From the NCBI GenBank assembly GCA_003427395.1, contig BFEA01000312.1:779089-808658 (forward strand): 29,570 bases of DNA, written 5' to 3'. This DNA comes from Chara braunii (taxonomy: Eukaryota; Streptophyta; Charophyceae; Charales; Characeae). The notes under the pieces are model-generated. The model worked only from the letters and a program-made list of their open reading frames with translations. It was not told the DNA's origin and searched no databases. Positions 19,534-29,458 of this stretch are shown piece by piece (positions within the stretch are counted from its first letter, which is position 1; each line of letters starts with the position of its first letter). A program made the position numbers and the translations under genes.

Positions 19534-20238
19534 TACGTTCGGGTGAGAGAGAGAGAGAGAGAGAGAGTGGCAGCCACCAGGTGGGTAGTGCCCGTTCGTT
19601 TTGAAACGGGCAGCTTCCTTAGCCGGGCTCCTGTATCAAGCGCTATTCTGTGCTAGATACGGGCGCAGGGCATAGGGGAAAGAACCCCCTATGAAGCTCG
19701 ACTCTAGTTCGATTCTGTGAAAGGACTGAGGGGAGGGGAGCGTCTTACCTGGCGGCTGCTGCAACGTGACCACGAACAGGTAAGTTTCTTTCTTCTTTCT
19801 TTTCTTTTTGTTCTTTTTTCTTATTTCGTTTTTTTTTTTGTTTTTGTTTTTGTTTTTAAGTTTCCTGGTGTTGTCGTGGCTGCGCCCGTCCGACTTCAGG
19901 AATGGGCTGCAGCACTTAACAACGCCCGAACCTAGCACTCTTTGCGGCCGGGTGCGGCCGGGTGTTGCAGGGGGGGAAAGAAGCCTTGTTGGGCTTGACA
20001 CTGGGTTAGTTCTGGGAAGCAAAAGGGGTGCTCGGTCGTTTTCAAACAACGAGCTGCCCCAGAATTAGAAGGAAGGCAAGAAATGGGTGGAGGCCACGCA
20101 CGTAGCCGCGGGGGTAGATTAGGTACAGGGGTAGGAAGAAGAAGATGGGAAAGATGGGAGAGGGGAAATGTCGCGAATTTAAACGCGACGCAGGCCCAGA
20201 TGCAATGCTAGAGGCATATGGACCCTAATGAGACAAGG

Positions 20239-20359
20239 GACTGTTGGGTTCAACAGTCTGTTGAGAATGGCTTGGTACATCCATTTGAAGACAGCGTCTG
20301 GCCGTGGGTGAAGGCCAGATGCATTGCTAGGGCCCAGAACTTGGTTCCCCTAGGGGAAC
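20239..20359. repeat. Two short perfect inverted repeats
   Basis: GACTGTTG and CAACAGTC with a 4-base loop (20239-20258), and the palindrome GTTCCCCTAGGGGAAC (20344-20359). They lie just outside the left arm of the inverted pair. Confidence 0.75.
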
Positions 20360-20458
20360 ATCAAGTTTTCCGGCCCTTCATCTCATTTTAGATCAAGGGG
20401 CAGGCCCTATTCCGAGTTTGGCTGGGGGCAAAGCGGCTGCTCCTTGCCCTCAACTGGC

Positions 20459-20465
20459 TATAAAA
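20459..20465 (+). promoter_or_regulatory. Possible TATA box in the left arm
   Basis: ggcTATAAAAgaagcc near the outer end of the arm. The matching part of the right arm has no TATA. A promoter role is inferred from the motif alone. Confidence 0.4.
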
Positions 20466-20789
20466 GAAGCCAGCAACCAGCCAGCCAGCATTCATTCGTG
20501 GTTGATGCTGCAGGCATTCCACTTGAGTGAGTGCTGGCTGCTGGAGGAGAAACTGTTGGCTGGAGTAGGGGATGGAGAGAGGTGGAGAGTGGAGGTCTGC
20601 AGGAATGTTGAGGCTGCAGGCTGCCATAGCCACTACCTCTGCGAGGAGGGAGAAGGCCGCTGGGGTGGTGCGGCTACGACATTGTTGGAGAAGACACTTG
20701 CTGCCATAGCCACGGGTATTGGCCGCGGCAGGTTTGGAACAGTGAGGGGGAGGTGCTGGGTGGCAGCGGCAGTTTTGTTGGCAAACTGC

Positions 20790-21000
20790 AGAAGCGCTGC
20801 CCAATTTTTGTGGAAGCGCTGCCCAATTTTTGCGCCGAATTTTTGCGGCAGCAGCATGGTTTGACGGCGGTACGACAGAATTGCTGCCGAAATTTTGCGG
20901 CAACAGCACTGGTTTACGGCGGTAGTGTGGAAGCGCTGCCGAAAATTTGCAGCGACTGCGCTGGGGTCTTGGCGGCGAAAGTGCTGCCGGGATTTTCACA
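20790..21000 (+). repeat. Degenerate short repeats (gcgctgcc...aatttttg)
   Basis: At least four copies of a phrase like aagcgctgcc(c/g)aaatttttg, interspersed with gcggcagcagcatgg and acggcggta. They create a long biased frame on the minus strand (21212-20388) that I do not treat as a gene. Confidence 0.65.
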
Positions 21001-21630
21001 GGTGGTGGCAGCAATATTTTTTGGCACTGAATACATAAAACGGTGGCTGGACATTGGTATAGGGGAGGTGCTGCTGAAGTGGTGGTGTGTTGTGGAATAG
21101 TGGGAATGTGGCGCCGCTGTAACTTGGTGACGTAGGAGACAAGTGACGGCGGCATTGAGACGTTGTCTAGTTGCTGGGCGTGAATGGGAGTGACGTGGCA
21201 GGTGGTCGTCACAAGGGAATGGTGTGGATCACCCTATTGATGACTTGTTGTGACGGTCTTCTCGTCTAAGGGCATTTGTTTTCAGGGCCACCTTTATTTT
21301 ATTTGCGGCACGCAATACAAGCTGGGGTTGAGTCTGGAGCCATCGAGTATTGCGGCGATGGTGTGGGACCATCTGGGACCATTTTGGGACCAAGTGAGTA
21401 GACAGTGAGACTGGAAATAAGTGTTGTGACAGGTGTGTGGTGATCAAAATTTGGTAATTGGTGGAGGTTTGAGTTGGAGATTGAGCTGGCGGTGGTGTTG
21501 GTGAGCGGCGTGCCGCTGAGACTGTAGTGGGACTGTGTGGGAGCACTCGGCGAGCTCGCTTCTGTCTGAGTAAGCGGCGCCTGGGTCAGTGGTGGCGCCT
21601 GAAGGAGGGTGTGGTTTATCTTTGTGAACG

Positions 21631-21696
21631 GCCACAACGTAAGTTGTGTGACCAACCTTTTGAGCCACAACATAAGTTGTGTGACCAATCTTTTGA
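21631..21696 (+). repeat. 33-bp tandem repeat with internal hairpin
   Basis: Units 21631-21663 and 21664-21696 differ at two sites. Each contains CACAAC and GTTGTG four bases apart, a perfect small stem. Confidence 0.85.
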
Positions 21697-22140
21697 CGGA
21701 GTATTTGGCTTTCTTGAGTGAGCCGTTTCAACTTCACTCGAGGTCAATTGTAACTCAGTTTCCCTTGCACACCCGTGTGAACCCACACCTTGCATGACCT
21801 TGCTTGGAATTCAGGGGAAAAGGTAGAATAAGTGTGTGACGTCATGCGTGTGGGAAAGGGGGCTGACTTTGGTTGGGGGATGGACGAATCTTTGGGCTGT
21901 TTCTTCTGTTGATTGTGCAGGTGGGTAGATGGATGCATCTGAGAAGGGATTGGCATTGTATTTGGCTCAAGGAAATGATGGGGATGTTCATTTTCTTCCA
22001 CTTTCACCCAAATGCACGCAAAAAAAAAAGGGAATATAATGAAAAAGCGAACTGACGGGTGCCGACGGAACGAAATGCGTGGGAAAAGGAAATGAAGATA
22101 AGAAAACAATTTAGTGGATCCCCTAGGATTCTCCCATTCT

Positions 22141-22745
22141 ATCCCGAATGACCACATTCTTTATGTACCCGTCCAAAAGAGTCTTACTTTTCTTTCTTCC
22201 TGACTCGTCTAAGTCGACCCCTAGCATGGAGGCCTAGAGAAGTCGTTTGCACCTAAGGGTCAAGGCTTCTTCTCTCTAGGAGGCATCTGGGGTGGGGGTT
22301 CGTTGCTTTAGGAGCCGGCCTAGCCATCGACACGGAGTGGACTGTATCACGGGGGAATACTATGTTGTATCGCGGTGGAGCCAACCCAACTTCCGAGTCC
22401 TGAACAATGTGTTCGGGCGAGGAAAAGGGGTATTCCAGACCACTTCCTAGAGGGTAGGGTGTCTTGAAACTAAGAGCAGTTGCCTTCTCATGCTTTCGGG
22501 TAAAAGGGAGGTTGAATCTAGTACCCTTTTTGGGTGGCCGTCTTAGGAGTCGCAGACGTGTGGGGAGCTAGCACCAAAAAAAGCCCAGTTCGTGTTTCAA
22601 TTAGTGTCAAGAGAAGTGCGAGTAGGCACTACTTTCGCAGTAGGCCCGTGACATAAGAATCACGACCCGGGAAGGGAATGCAAATTGAACACGAAGATTT
22701 GTATATCTAAATTTACTTTGACAAAGTTACCGCTTTGTCTTCCAG
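22141..22745 (+). other. Left-arm sequence, no gene
   Basis: Aligned in part with 26990-26270 of the right arm (reverse complement). It ends in a pyrimidine-rich run and cag (22735-22745) that resembles a 3' splice site just before the ATG at 22746. Confidence 0.5.
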
Positions 22746-23807
22746 ATGTCCGCGGGGGCGGTGATCCTCCGATTGTTTAGCACGTGCGAGGCGGCGACAA
22801 ATTGGTTAGCAGTGGCAACACGATCTCGCGCCGGTATGATACGGAAAGGGAGATTGGTGTATAATCCACATGAACTTTTTTTGGAGCGGGATGAGCCGCG
22901 ATTTTTCGGGATGGGAACCACCACGGAGCTATATTTTCTTGGTTGAACCAGGTCGGCATATTGTGCTGTATGATTTTACGCCTCCCATTCCATCACTGGA
23001 TTATGGAGACATGAACCTCGTCGTGGTTCATAAAGCGTGTCCAGTTATAGAAAACATTCCTGAGGTTAGAGGAATGTTTCTCTATGTTGCACTTCGGCTG
23101 AACGATCAGCATGGTCCGTTCCAACCTCCTTCATCATGTGAGGCGGGTACGAACGAATAGATTCAATATCGTTCGCTCGGAACGTTTTGACGTCACCGCA
23201 TTCGATGACGAGGCTTGTGAAGTATGAGAGCGCTTCTTCTACCAGGTGACTCTTTCGGTGTGCAGATGCCTAGCGGACGGCGGGATCTTACTTAGGCCAG
23301 ATATCTGCTGGTTCACGACACAATGGACGAGGAGCAGATCCGGCGCGGGAAGCAACTATTACTTGTTCGAGATGAAGCACCCACATGTTGGGTTGGTTTT
23401 ATTGGCTTGCTCAGAAATGGGCAGGGATTCTTTCCTAACTCGCGCGCGAAGGTCCGGCCCGGCTTCCGAATTAATTCCATGGATATACTCTGTATTTCCA
23501 TCGTGCGAGCAACCTCCAATGTCTTTCTCGAATTATTGTGAGTGTTAAAATTACCCTCTCCGGGGACCGCTATGGCGTCATCCGGATTAAGGACACCACG
23601 ACTACGCACCTTTTTCGGATGTGTCAACCGTTTCGCGCCATAGTTTGGAGGCTCGCCTCACGGGTAGCTTCTCTCTATGGTACGCAAAGGGTTCGAGTCA
23701 TGCGAGGTGGACACATCTCCACCTTAACTTTTGATGATGAGGAGCTTATACGACTCGACCGGATAGAGGTTGAGGCCCTCGAGGGCGGACAAGTTTATCT
23801 TGGCTAG
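22746..23807 (+). pseudogene. Decayed coding-like segment of unknown family
   Basis: A chain of plus-strand frames covers about 1.06 kb. The first (22746-22946) has HELFLERDEPRFFGMG then TTELYFL. The next frame (to 23160) continues smoothly with FLVEPGRHIVLYDFTPPIPSLDYGD and VRGMFLYVALRLN. Then NRFNIVRSERFDVTAFDDEACE in a third frame, MDEEQIRRGKQLLLVRDEAP with GFIGLLRNGQGFF (23323-23541), and finally KITLSGDRYGVIRIKDTTTTHLF ending at a TAG after 23807 with GGHISTLTFDDEELIRLDRIE. The composition is protein-like, with two similar xFDDEE/A patches. I recognise no domain. It is present only in the left arm of the inverted pair and may be a captured gene or an element's own ORF. Confidence 0.4.
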
Positions 23808-24140
23808 ACGCGCTTTTACGAGTCAGGTGCAGTGGTGAGTTGTCCTTGTACTAGGGTCACCCTTACGTGACTCTACAAGGGTAATAATAATAATAAAAAA
23901 AAAAACAATCTTTCGTAGATAGCTTCAACCAGATGGATACTATCTGGATTACCCCGATGATTGCACTATCATGCTTATGCATTGAGGGGTAATCACATGC
24001 ACAGAGATGCATGACAGAAGGAAATTGAAGATGATATCGAAGGTGTGGTCGAACCGAGAGTTCAAACTTCGACCAGGAACCAGATCACTTGTTGATCTGC
24101 ATGGTAGCAGCGGTATTTACTTATAGAAGTTATTCATGAC
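23808..24140 (+). other. Inner end of the left arm
   Basis: After an (AAT)n/A-rich run (23882-23905) this sequence again matches the right arm, most clearly at ggtcgaaccgag...gttcaaactt (24050-24073) and to about 24140. No gene. Confidence 0.55.
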
Positions 24141-25064
24141 AAGTTTTAGTAGTCATGATAGGAAGATCAGTCCTAGTCTTTTCTTCAATTAATAATCTTG
24201 GAGCGACAATATAAAAGTTCTTCAGTCGTACAGATTGAGAAAAATTACTTTGTCAAACCAGCTCATCTAGTCAAAGACCTGATCACTGATAACTTTGATA
24301 TAGGATACACAAACTTTCGTTGTTTTGTTTTCAAAGAGATCGTAAGGGACTATGAATAATGTTGGGTTCCACGCTTGGTCGAGACCGCCTTAGTCGACCA
24401 AAGCACGTTCCGAACTTAGGAGATCGGCGCCCCGAGGGACGGACGGCGTTGGGTCCACTTGGCGTTAACCAAGCGTTTCCTATACTGCAGCGAGATGAGC
24501 AAACGTCGTCGGCTGACCTACCTCGACGACTGCAGGTAAAAGCTTTCGCATGTGGGTCAGTAGCTCGGTAGGGATACGCCCCTAAGGGCGGTGACAACCC
24601 CTTAGGGAGGGTAAGCTTATGCCCCACGGGAACCTATCCTGTAGTAGGGGACCATGGGATGTACAGCTGGCGCACCCGGCTAGAGCAGCGAAGGGACGAC
24701 GCGACCGCGACCGTCTCGGCGGCTCACGGGATCTGTTAGGCGTCGTTCCCAAGTTGTCTCTTGTTTGTTTTGCTTATCTCCTGCGTGACATGGCCAGGAG
24801 GGTTCTCGCCTTGCGAAAAAGGTGGGAGCCGATGCACTCGACAGGTGGCGTCGTTGCAGGGGATAACGGCAAACTATCGTTGTCCCTGGCGGAACGACAC
24901 TCGGGTGGATGGTTGAATAAAAAGTTACTTTTCTTTTGTTTGGTCCTATAAAAAATCAGTAATTTGATCCCAAAGGTAAAAGGAAGACGAAAAATATTAT
25001 TTGAATTTTTCGAAGAAACTGACTAGCCCCTGAAAATCTGTTGTTATGATCTTGTTTACTCAAG
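24141..25064 (+). other. Spacer between the arms, LTR-like, no gene recognised
   Basis: From tgttgggttcc (24360) the sequence becomes GC-richer with short inverted phrases (gcccctaagggc, ccccttaggg at about 24578-24607) and ends in an A/T-rich stretch with cctataaaaaatc (24945-24957). As it directly precedes a gag start it may be an LTR plus leader, but no PBS or second copy is seen. The 110-codon frame at 24619-24951 is not convincing. Confidence 0.4.
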
Positions 25065-25240
25065 ATGGTTGGGGTTCAGGACAACAGCAACAATCAGGAT
25101 GAGGGAAGGAACCACATTCGGGAGCTGGCCATAATCATTCAGCAATCCCTGAAGGAGTGATTTCCGAAATCCGAAGTTCCTTTATTCGACGGTAACAATG
25201 CTTCTGCGTGGGCAGATAAGTTTCCTGTGGAACAGTGCCA
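25065..25240 (+). pseudogene. gag N-terminal fragment
   Basis: ATG at 25065 opens a frame with NHIRELAIIIQQSLKE, TGA at 25158-25160, then in the same frame FPKSEVPLFDGNNASAWADKF. The phrase VPLFDGxNASAWxxKF is characteristic of the start of the Ty3/gypsy capsid domain. Similarity is lost by about 25240. It shares neither frame nor clear sequence with the gag relics at 9.3-12.3 kb. Too short for a functional product. Confidence 0.65.
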
Positions 25241-25899
25241 AGTGAAGAAAGGCAGTGCCCAAACCCAACAGCACAGTCCTGTGGAAGCTCTAGTGCAGAG
25301 CTGCTAAATAGCAACAGTGCAATCTCCAACTTCGTGCCCCAGCCCCAACTATGGCTGGCTGCGAGGAAGACGATGTCCTCGCCCAAAATAACGTAGAGTT
25401 TCCTCTACAGAAACAACGAGAAAAAAAAACGACTTAATTTTCCTGCCCGCTACTTCTACCCTCCGCATAAACCTACGACGGCCTCCCCAAATCAACAACC
25501 CATGACCTACCTATATCTAAATGGAAACAGGGGAAAAGGGGGCCTAGACCTATGACAAGGAAGGCAAAAGGAAAAGGCCGAGTGGCTTAGGACTACCAAA
25601 CAGAGACTACTAGTGACAAACGCAGGGATCAAGCCCCATAGGGCACAAGACTCGCAAACAAAACACACACGTTACAGGTCACAGGATCAAGTCCCGCAAA
25701 GGGTCAAAACACACAAACAACAAATAAACAGGCAATACAGTAAACAAAGGTTGCGGGATCAAGTCTTGACAACAACGATAGGGACAAAATTAGTATACAG
25801 CCCGCTTGCAGCACTGAAACTCATTGCAAAGAGGTGACTAATGACAATGGTTCATGGTGGAACATCATATGCCGTTGTAGACCTCTGTAGCGAGGTGCT
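25241..25899. other. Spacer, no gene recognised
   Basis: Contains three loose copies of ggatcaag(t/c)c (about 25628, 25684, 25755) in a stretch rich in acaaac and acacac, on the minus strand (c/t)ttgatccc. A 74-codon frame (25613-25837) has biased composition and no support. Confidence 0.4.
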
Positions 25900-26295
25900 A
25901 ACTTTGGTGTGAATAACATGTGCAAGTGAACCCCGCTGTTGTCCTGCAGATTGACAAGGGATGGGACTTCTCGGCTAAGTTTGAACCCTCGGTTCGACCA
26001 TACTTCGGCAACCTATATAGCCTGCCCGGGGTAAGGGTCGACTTGCGGTTTTGTTGGTTGCCTTATTCTCCTGGGCAGTAACTACTCTTTCTCTTTGACG
26101 GGTGACAAAATGCCTACCTTCATCATAAGGACGTTCAAAGCATTGTTATAGTTGTTGTCTTTTTTTTCCCAAAGAACATTGTCATGTCAATTATTTGTTA
26201 TGGGTTCGCGCTTCTCATGGTGTGGACCCCATCCACGATAACGGCACACACTTTGCGTCCACCTAGACTATTTACCATCGGACTAGGCTTTTTTT

Positions 26296-26437
26296 ACCAC
26301 CGGTACTTCTGAAAAAGCACATTCAGCCTCTCCTAAAATATGGGAGGTCGTGAACCACCGGTTCATTTTATTGACAGTCCATGACCTCTGGATTTTTAGG
26401 AGAGGCTCAATCTGTTTTTTTGAATGTATTGGTGGTT
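26296..26437. repeat. Foldback (MITE-like) insert in the right arm
   Basis: Arms 26296-26352 and 26380-26437 are imperfect reverse complements around a 27-base loop (AGCCTCTCCTAAAAT against ATTTTTAGGAGAGGCT; ends ccaccggta and tattggtgg). The corresponding position of the left arm (around 22575) goes directly from tagcacc to aaaaaaagcc, so the structure looks inserted in the right arm. Confidence 0.65.
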
Positions 26438-26588
26438 CAAAGCACCACTCTCAATTTGGCAATGGCACCTAAGGCGGCCACCTAAAGGGTTTATTAAGCC
26501 AGCCCCATATTGCTTGCGGTAAGGGGAACATGAATATCTCCCTTGATCATCGCACATCCGGCCCTCTAGGAAAAGACTCGGATCTCGT

Positions 26589-26790
26589 AAGTCCATCCGT
26601 CTCAACCATAACCGGCAAAGTATCCCCCCGTAAAATGGTCCACTCTAGGTTAGTAACATGGTCATCCCCTAAGGCGATGAACCACTAAGACCTCAAAAGT
26701 CTAGCCGTCTCCATCGAACCAGCGAAGTATCCCCCCGTAAAATGGAACACTAGGTCAGTGACAAGGGCATCCTCTAAGGCAATGAACCCC
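26589..26790 (-). repeat. Tandem duplication, unit about 108 bp
   Basis: Both units contain agtatccccccgtaaaatgg followed by taggt(t/c)agt and ctaaggc(g/a)atgaacc. Offset is 108 bp. The left arm has a single equivalent. Confidence 0.85.
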
Positions 26791-27060
26791 CGCCCCAAAT
26801 GCTTCCTAGAGAGAGGGAATCCTCCGACCCTGGGTGGAATTGCCTATCCCTTCCCTCGCAAAGGGTTTTTTAGACAAAATTGAGACAAGGGAGGCAAAGA
26901 ATAGGATTCATTTGGACAAGTCTAGACAAAAGGGTCATTTGGGATGGAACGGGTAGCCTTGGGAAGATGCTACATTCCATTCAACCTTCTATACTTTGTT
27001 ATAGGGAGTTCCCTTTTCAGCACTCATTAGATTAACCCATTTTAAACCCAATTCCGCATA

Positions 27061-27435
27061 ACACTCAGGCAGGTAGGAGAATGATTGGAAGGTTACCCTT
27101 CCCTATGTACCAAAATGCATATGGTCAATCCTCTTCCATAGTCATATTTTTCTACCTACCTGCACACTCGAACAACCAAAGAAATTCAAGCCAACCCGCA
27201 TATCCCATGCCCAAGTCATACCCCATTTTTCCACATGCATGACACATGCAATCTGTGGAACACTCAGGCATGTAGGAGAATGATTGGAAGGTTGCCCTTC
27301 CCAATGTATCAAATGCATACGGTCAATCCTCTTTCACCCCTGCACACTCAAACAACCAAACAAATTCAAGCAAACCAGCAAATCCCATACTCAAGTCATA
27401 CCCCATTTTTCCACATGTATGACACACAATCTCAC
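27061..27435 (-). repeat. Tandem duplication, unit about 199 bp
   Basis: Units start acactcaggca(g/t)gtagg at 27061 and 27260 and share gaatgattggaaggtt and ccccatttttccacatg. The second unit lacks about 20 bp. The left arm has one equivalent near 21840-21990. Confidence 0.88.
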
Positions 27436-27495
27436 ACTACCTTTTCCTTTCGAACATTCAATGATAACAAGGTCGAGCAAAGTGTGGGTTCACAT

Positions 27496-27535
27496 AACTG
27501 TGAAGGAAGTCCGAGAACTGTGAAGGAAGTCCGAG
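27496..27535 (+). repeat. Exact 20-bp tandem duplication
   Basis: aactgtgaaggaagtccgag twice in a row. Confidence 0.95.
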
Positions 27536-28640
27536 TAAGTCCGGGTCACACTGACCTTGAATGACGTACCGATGAACTGTCGAACTCTCTCACTCAAGAA
27601 AGCCAAGTCGAAGCCTGAGGTAATATCTCAATCAAGTGAAAGATGAGTGTCACGAAAGTAAGAACTAGTCTCGCAACTCGACCAGTTCTAGTTTCGCAGC
27701 CAAGAGACAATTTGCATTTTCCCCAACAAACTCAAACAGGCAGAGGTTGGGCCCACTGAAAGGACTTGAGTGAAATGAACCTCAAAAGGGCGATCCCAAA
27801 GTAAGCCCCATGTGATCCCAATATCCTAGACAGTCCCAACGTAGAGCCTCACAATACCACATAGCTCCAAGGACCGTCCCAAATCCACCACCTTATTCCA
27901 AATTGCTCCCAAAAATATCCCATGTGCCACCACATTCCAAGGTCCGCCCTCCAAAACAATATTTTTCAGCCCCACAAACGTTCAGGAACGCGTTTACTAC
28001 ACCACCTCGAAAGCAGTGTTTCATGCGCCGAAGAATTTCAGCAGCACATTCCCTTAAAAGTAGAATGCGGCTGGTGTGCCAAACTTTTGGCAGCATAACC
28101 CGTTCTGGACGAGAAGCTGCCGCTGCACCATTAAACCGGCAGCATGATGCAGCTGAAAATAGTAACGTGATGCACCGTCAATCCAACAGCATCTCCCTGT
28201 ACAACAGCCAAACCAAACCATAGGAATAAAATACTGGACCTGTGTAAAATCCACGTCCAAAATACTCCCTCCTACAGCCTGGGACAGAGCTCTGGTCCCA
28301 TAGAGTGGTGCCATACGTGCAACATCAGCCTACGCTGGGGCAGAGTGCTCCCAGCTGTGGCTATGGCTGCCCTAGCTCCTCCAATCTCACTGCAGACATC
28401 CTCCAGCTCCGGCAGACCACCTCCGCCAGCAGACCTCCAGACTGTGCTCCAGCAGCCCTCCAAACTCTCCTCCAGCAGCCTCTCCCCTCACTCAGTGTGA
28501 TGCGACAACAGGCCTGCAGTCAAGTGAATGTGTGAGCAGCATCACCACAAATGTGAGGCAGCTAGGGGAGCAGCTGCCACTTCCGCCCACAGGTAAGAAT
28601 CGTGGATTCATCCGGGTCCCTTGATCTGAGACCGGATCAA

Positions 28641-29091
28641 GGGTTCAGTGTGGCTGAACACCAGCCACACATTTAGTGAGGCAGCTACTTTCAATTGCCT
28701 CCATTTGTTTTTCTTTACTCCCCACCCACAACGCACCTAGCTGCTCACACGACCATATTCAAGGTCGTTCCTTACCTTTACTGCAGCCCGTTCATTAAAA
28801 TGAAGGGGCGCAGGTCGCACTCACACCTGCACATACACAAAATGGCTTACCCCAGGGGACCTCCAGAGAGAATGCACCTTCTAATGGAAAGATACACTGC
28901 CATAAGTAGATGCAGCTCTGCCAACGAGGCAGGGCAGTCTCGTTGTTCGTCCCCGATTCAGGACAACCACGAACTGCTAAAATACAGACCCCAAGCTCGA
29001 ATCCAAATGCAAACAGTCGTGAAACCGTTCCACCACTCACCTAATGTGCAAAATGAGGGTGAATCTTCCGGTAGCACATGGGAAGATACGC
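28641..29091. other. Stretch between the right arm and the terminus at 29092, no gene recognised
   Basis: A 138-codon plus frame (28695-29111) crosses into the terminus and shows no recognisable content. The 33-bp phrase at 28912-28944 (gctctgccaacgaggcaggg) recurs at 29487-29519. Confidence 0.45.
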
Positions 29092-29400
29092 TGTCGGGGC
29101 AAACACCCTGACAAGGGTGTTTGCCAAGGATTTCAAACCTCAAAGACTGTCTGACTCATTTTTTGTTGAATTGATGGACTTGATGAGACTGACGTTTGCC
29201 AAAAGTTCATTCAGACTGACCTATGACTGAGAGACTGATTTTTTTCTGGACTTTAGTTCGGATGCTTGCGTCGTTTGAAAGTAATGGCGGTAGCCGACAA
29301 TTTCTAGTATAGGGTCTCAGAGGTACGCGGACATGGGAGCACTAAAGCTAGACCTATTCTACCTAAAATAATGTCACGCGGCTGCTAAGTAGGCTAAATG
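29092..29400 (+). repeat. Hairpin-bearing terminus and adjoining sequence, copy 2
   Basis: Starts TGTCGGGGCAAACACCC. GGCAAACACCC (29098-29108) and GGGTGTTTGCC (29115-29125) form a perfect 11-bp stem with loop TGACAA. It aligns with 18423-18720 in the same orientation. This copy has the better preserved hairpin. Confidence 0.75.
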
Positions 29401-29458
29401 AAGGGCTCCTGCACTTCGCGAATTAGGCAGAACCGATGCGCTCGACAACGCCGCCATA

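Larger units (their letters stand above)
18721..20369 (+). other. LTR-like low-complexity region, no gene recognised
   Basis: Contains a TATAAA at 18977-18982, A- and T-rich runs (about 19249-19295 and 19410-19432), a GA run (19544-19567), several perfect palindromes and a CAGGTAAGT at 19777-19785 followed by a pyrimidine tract. Reading frames here are short and compositionally biased. It may be the body of the element starting at 18423. Confidence 0.45.
20370..24140 (+). repeat. Left arm of a large diverged inverted repeat pair
   Basis: This stretch is collinear, in reverse complement, with 28640-25900. Anchors: agatcaaggg (20391) with the same phrase before 28640; tgagtgagtgctggctgctggaggag; ttggctttcttgagtgag; gtgaacccacacc; ggaaaaggtag; tctctctaggaggcatctgggg; ggtggccgtcttagg; ggtcgaaccgag...gttcaaactt; and tctgcatggtagcagcgg. 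Identity is moderate with many indels. A TATAAAA at 20459-20465 suggests a promoter reading to the right. The arm is about 1.1 kb longer than its partner because of the coding-like segment at 22746-23807. Confidence 0.75.
25900..28640 (-). repeat. Right arm of the large diverged inverted repeat pair
   Basis: Reverse complement is collinear with 20370-24140. It lacks the coding-like segment of the left arm. It has its own additions: a foldback at 26296-26437, a 108-bp tandem duplication (26589-26790), a 199-bp tandem duplication (27061-27435) and a 20-bp duplication (27496-27535). No gene is recognised in it; its reading frames are short and broken. Confidence 0.75.

Noticed and set aside
19660-19725. 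tRNA-like T-loop phrase (agttcgattc)
   Set aside because: No matching acceptor stem, D-arm or anticodon arm could be built around it.
20388-21212. 274-codon minus-strand reading frame
   Set aside because: Composition is dominated by short repeats (gcgctgcc, gcagcagc) and it lies in the repeat arm; the matching right arm does not keep the frame. No domain is recognisable.
24619-24951. 110-codon plus frame in the spacer
   Set aside because: Lies in LTR-like sequence with short inverted phrases; no recognisable protein content.
27061-27435. Regularly spaced repeats considered as a CRISPR-like array
   Set aside because: Only two long, imperfect units with no spacer structure, in a eukaryotic transposon context.
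28695-29111. 138-codon plus frame
   Set aside because: Crosses the element terminus at 29092 and shows no conserved motif; likely chance.
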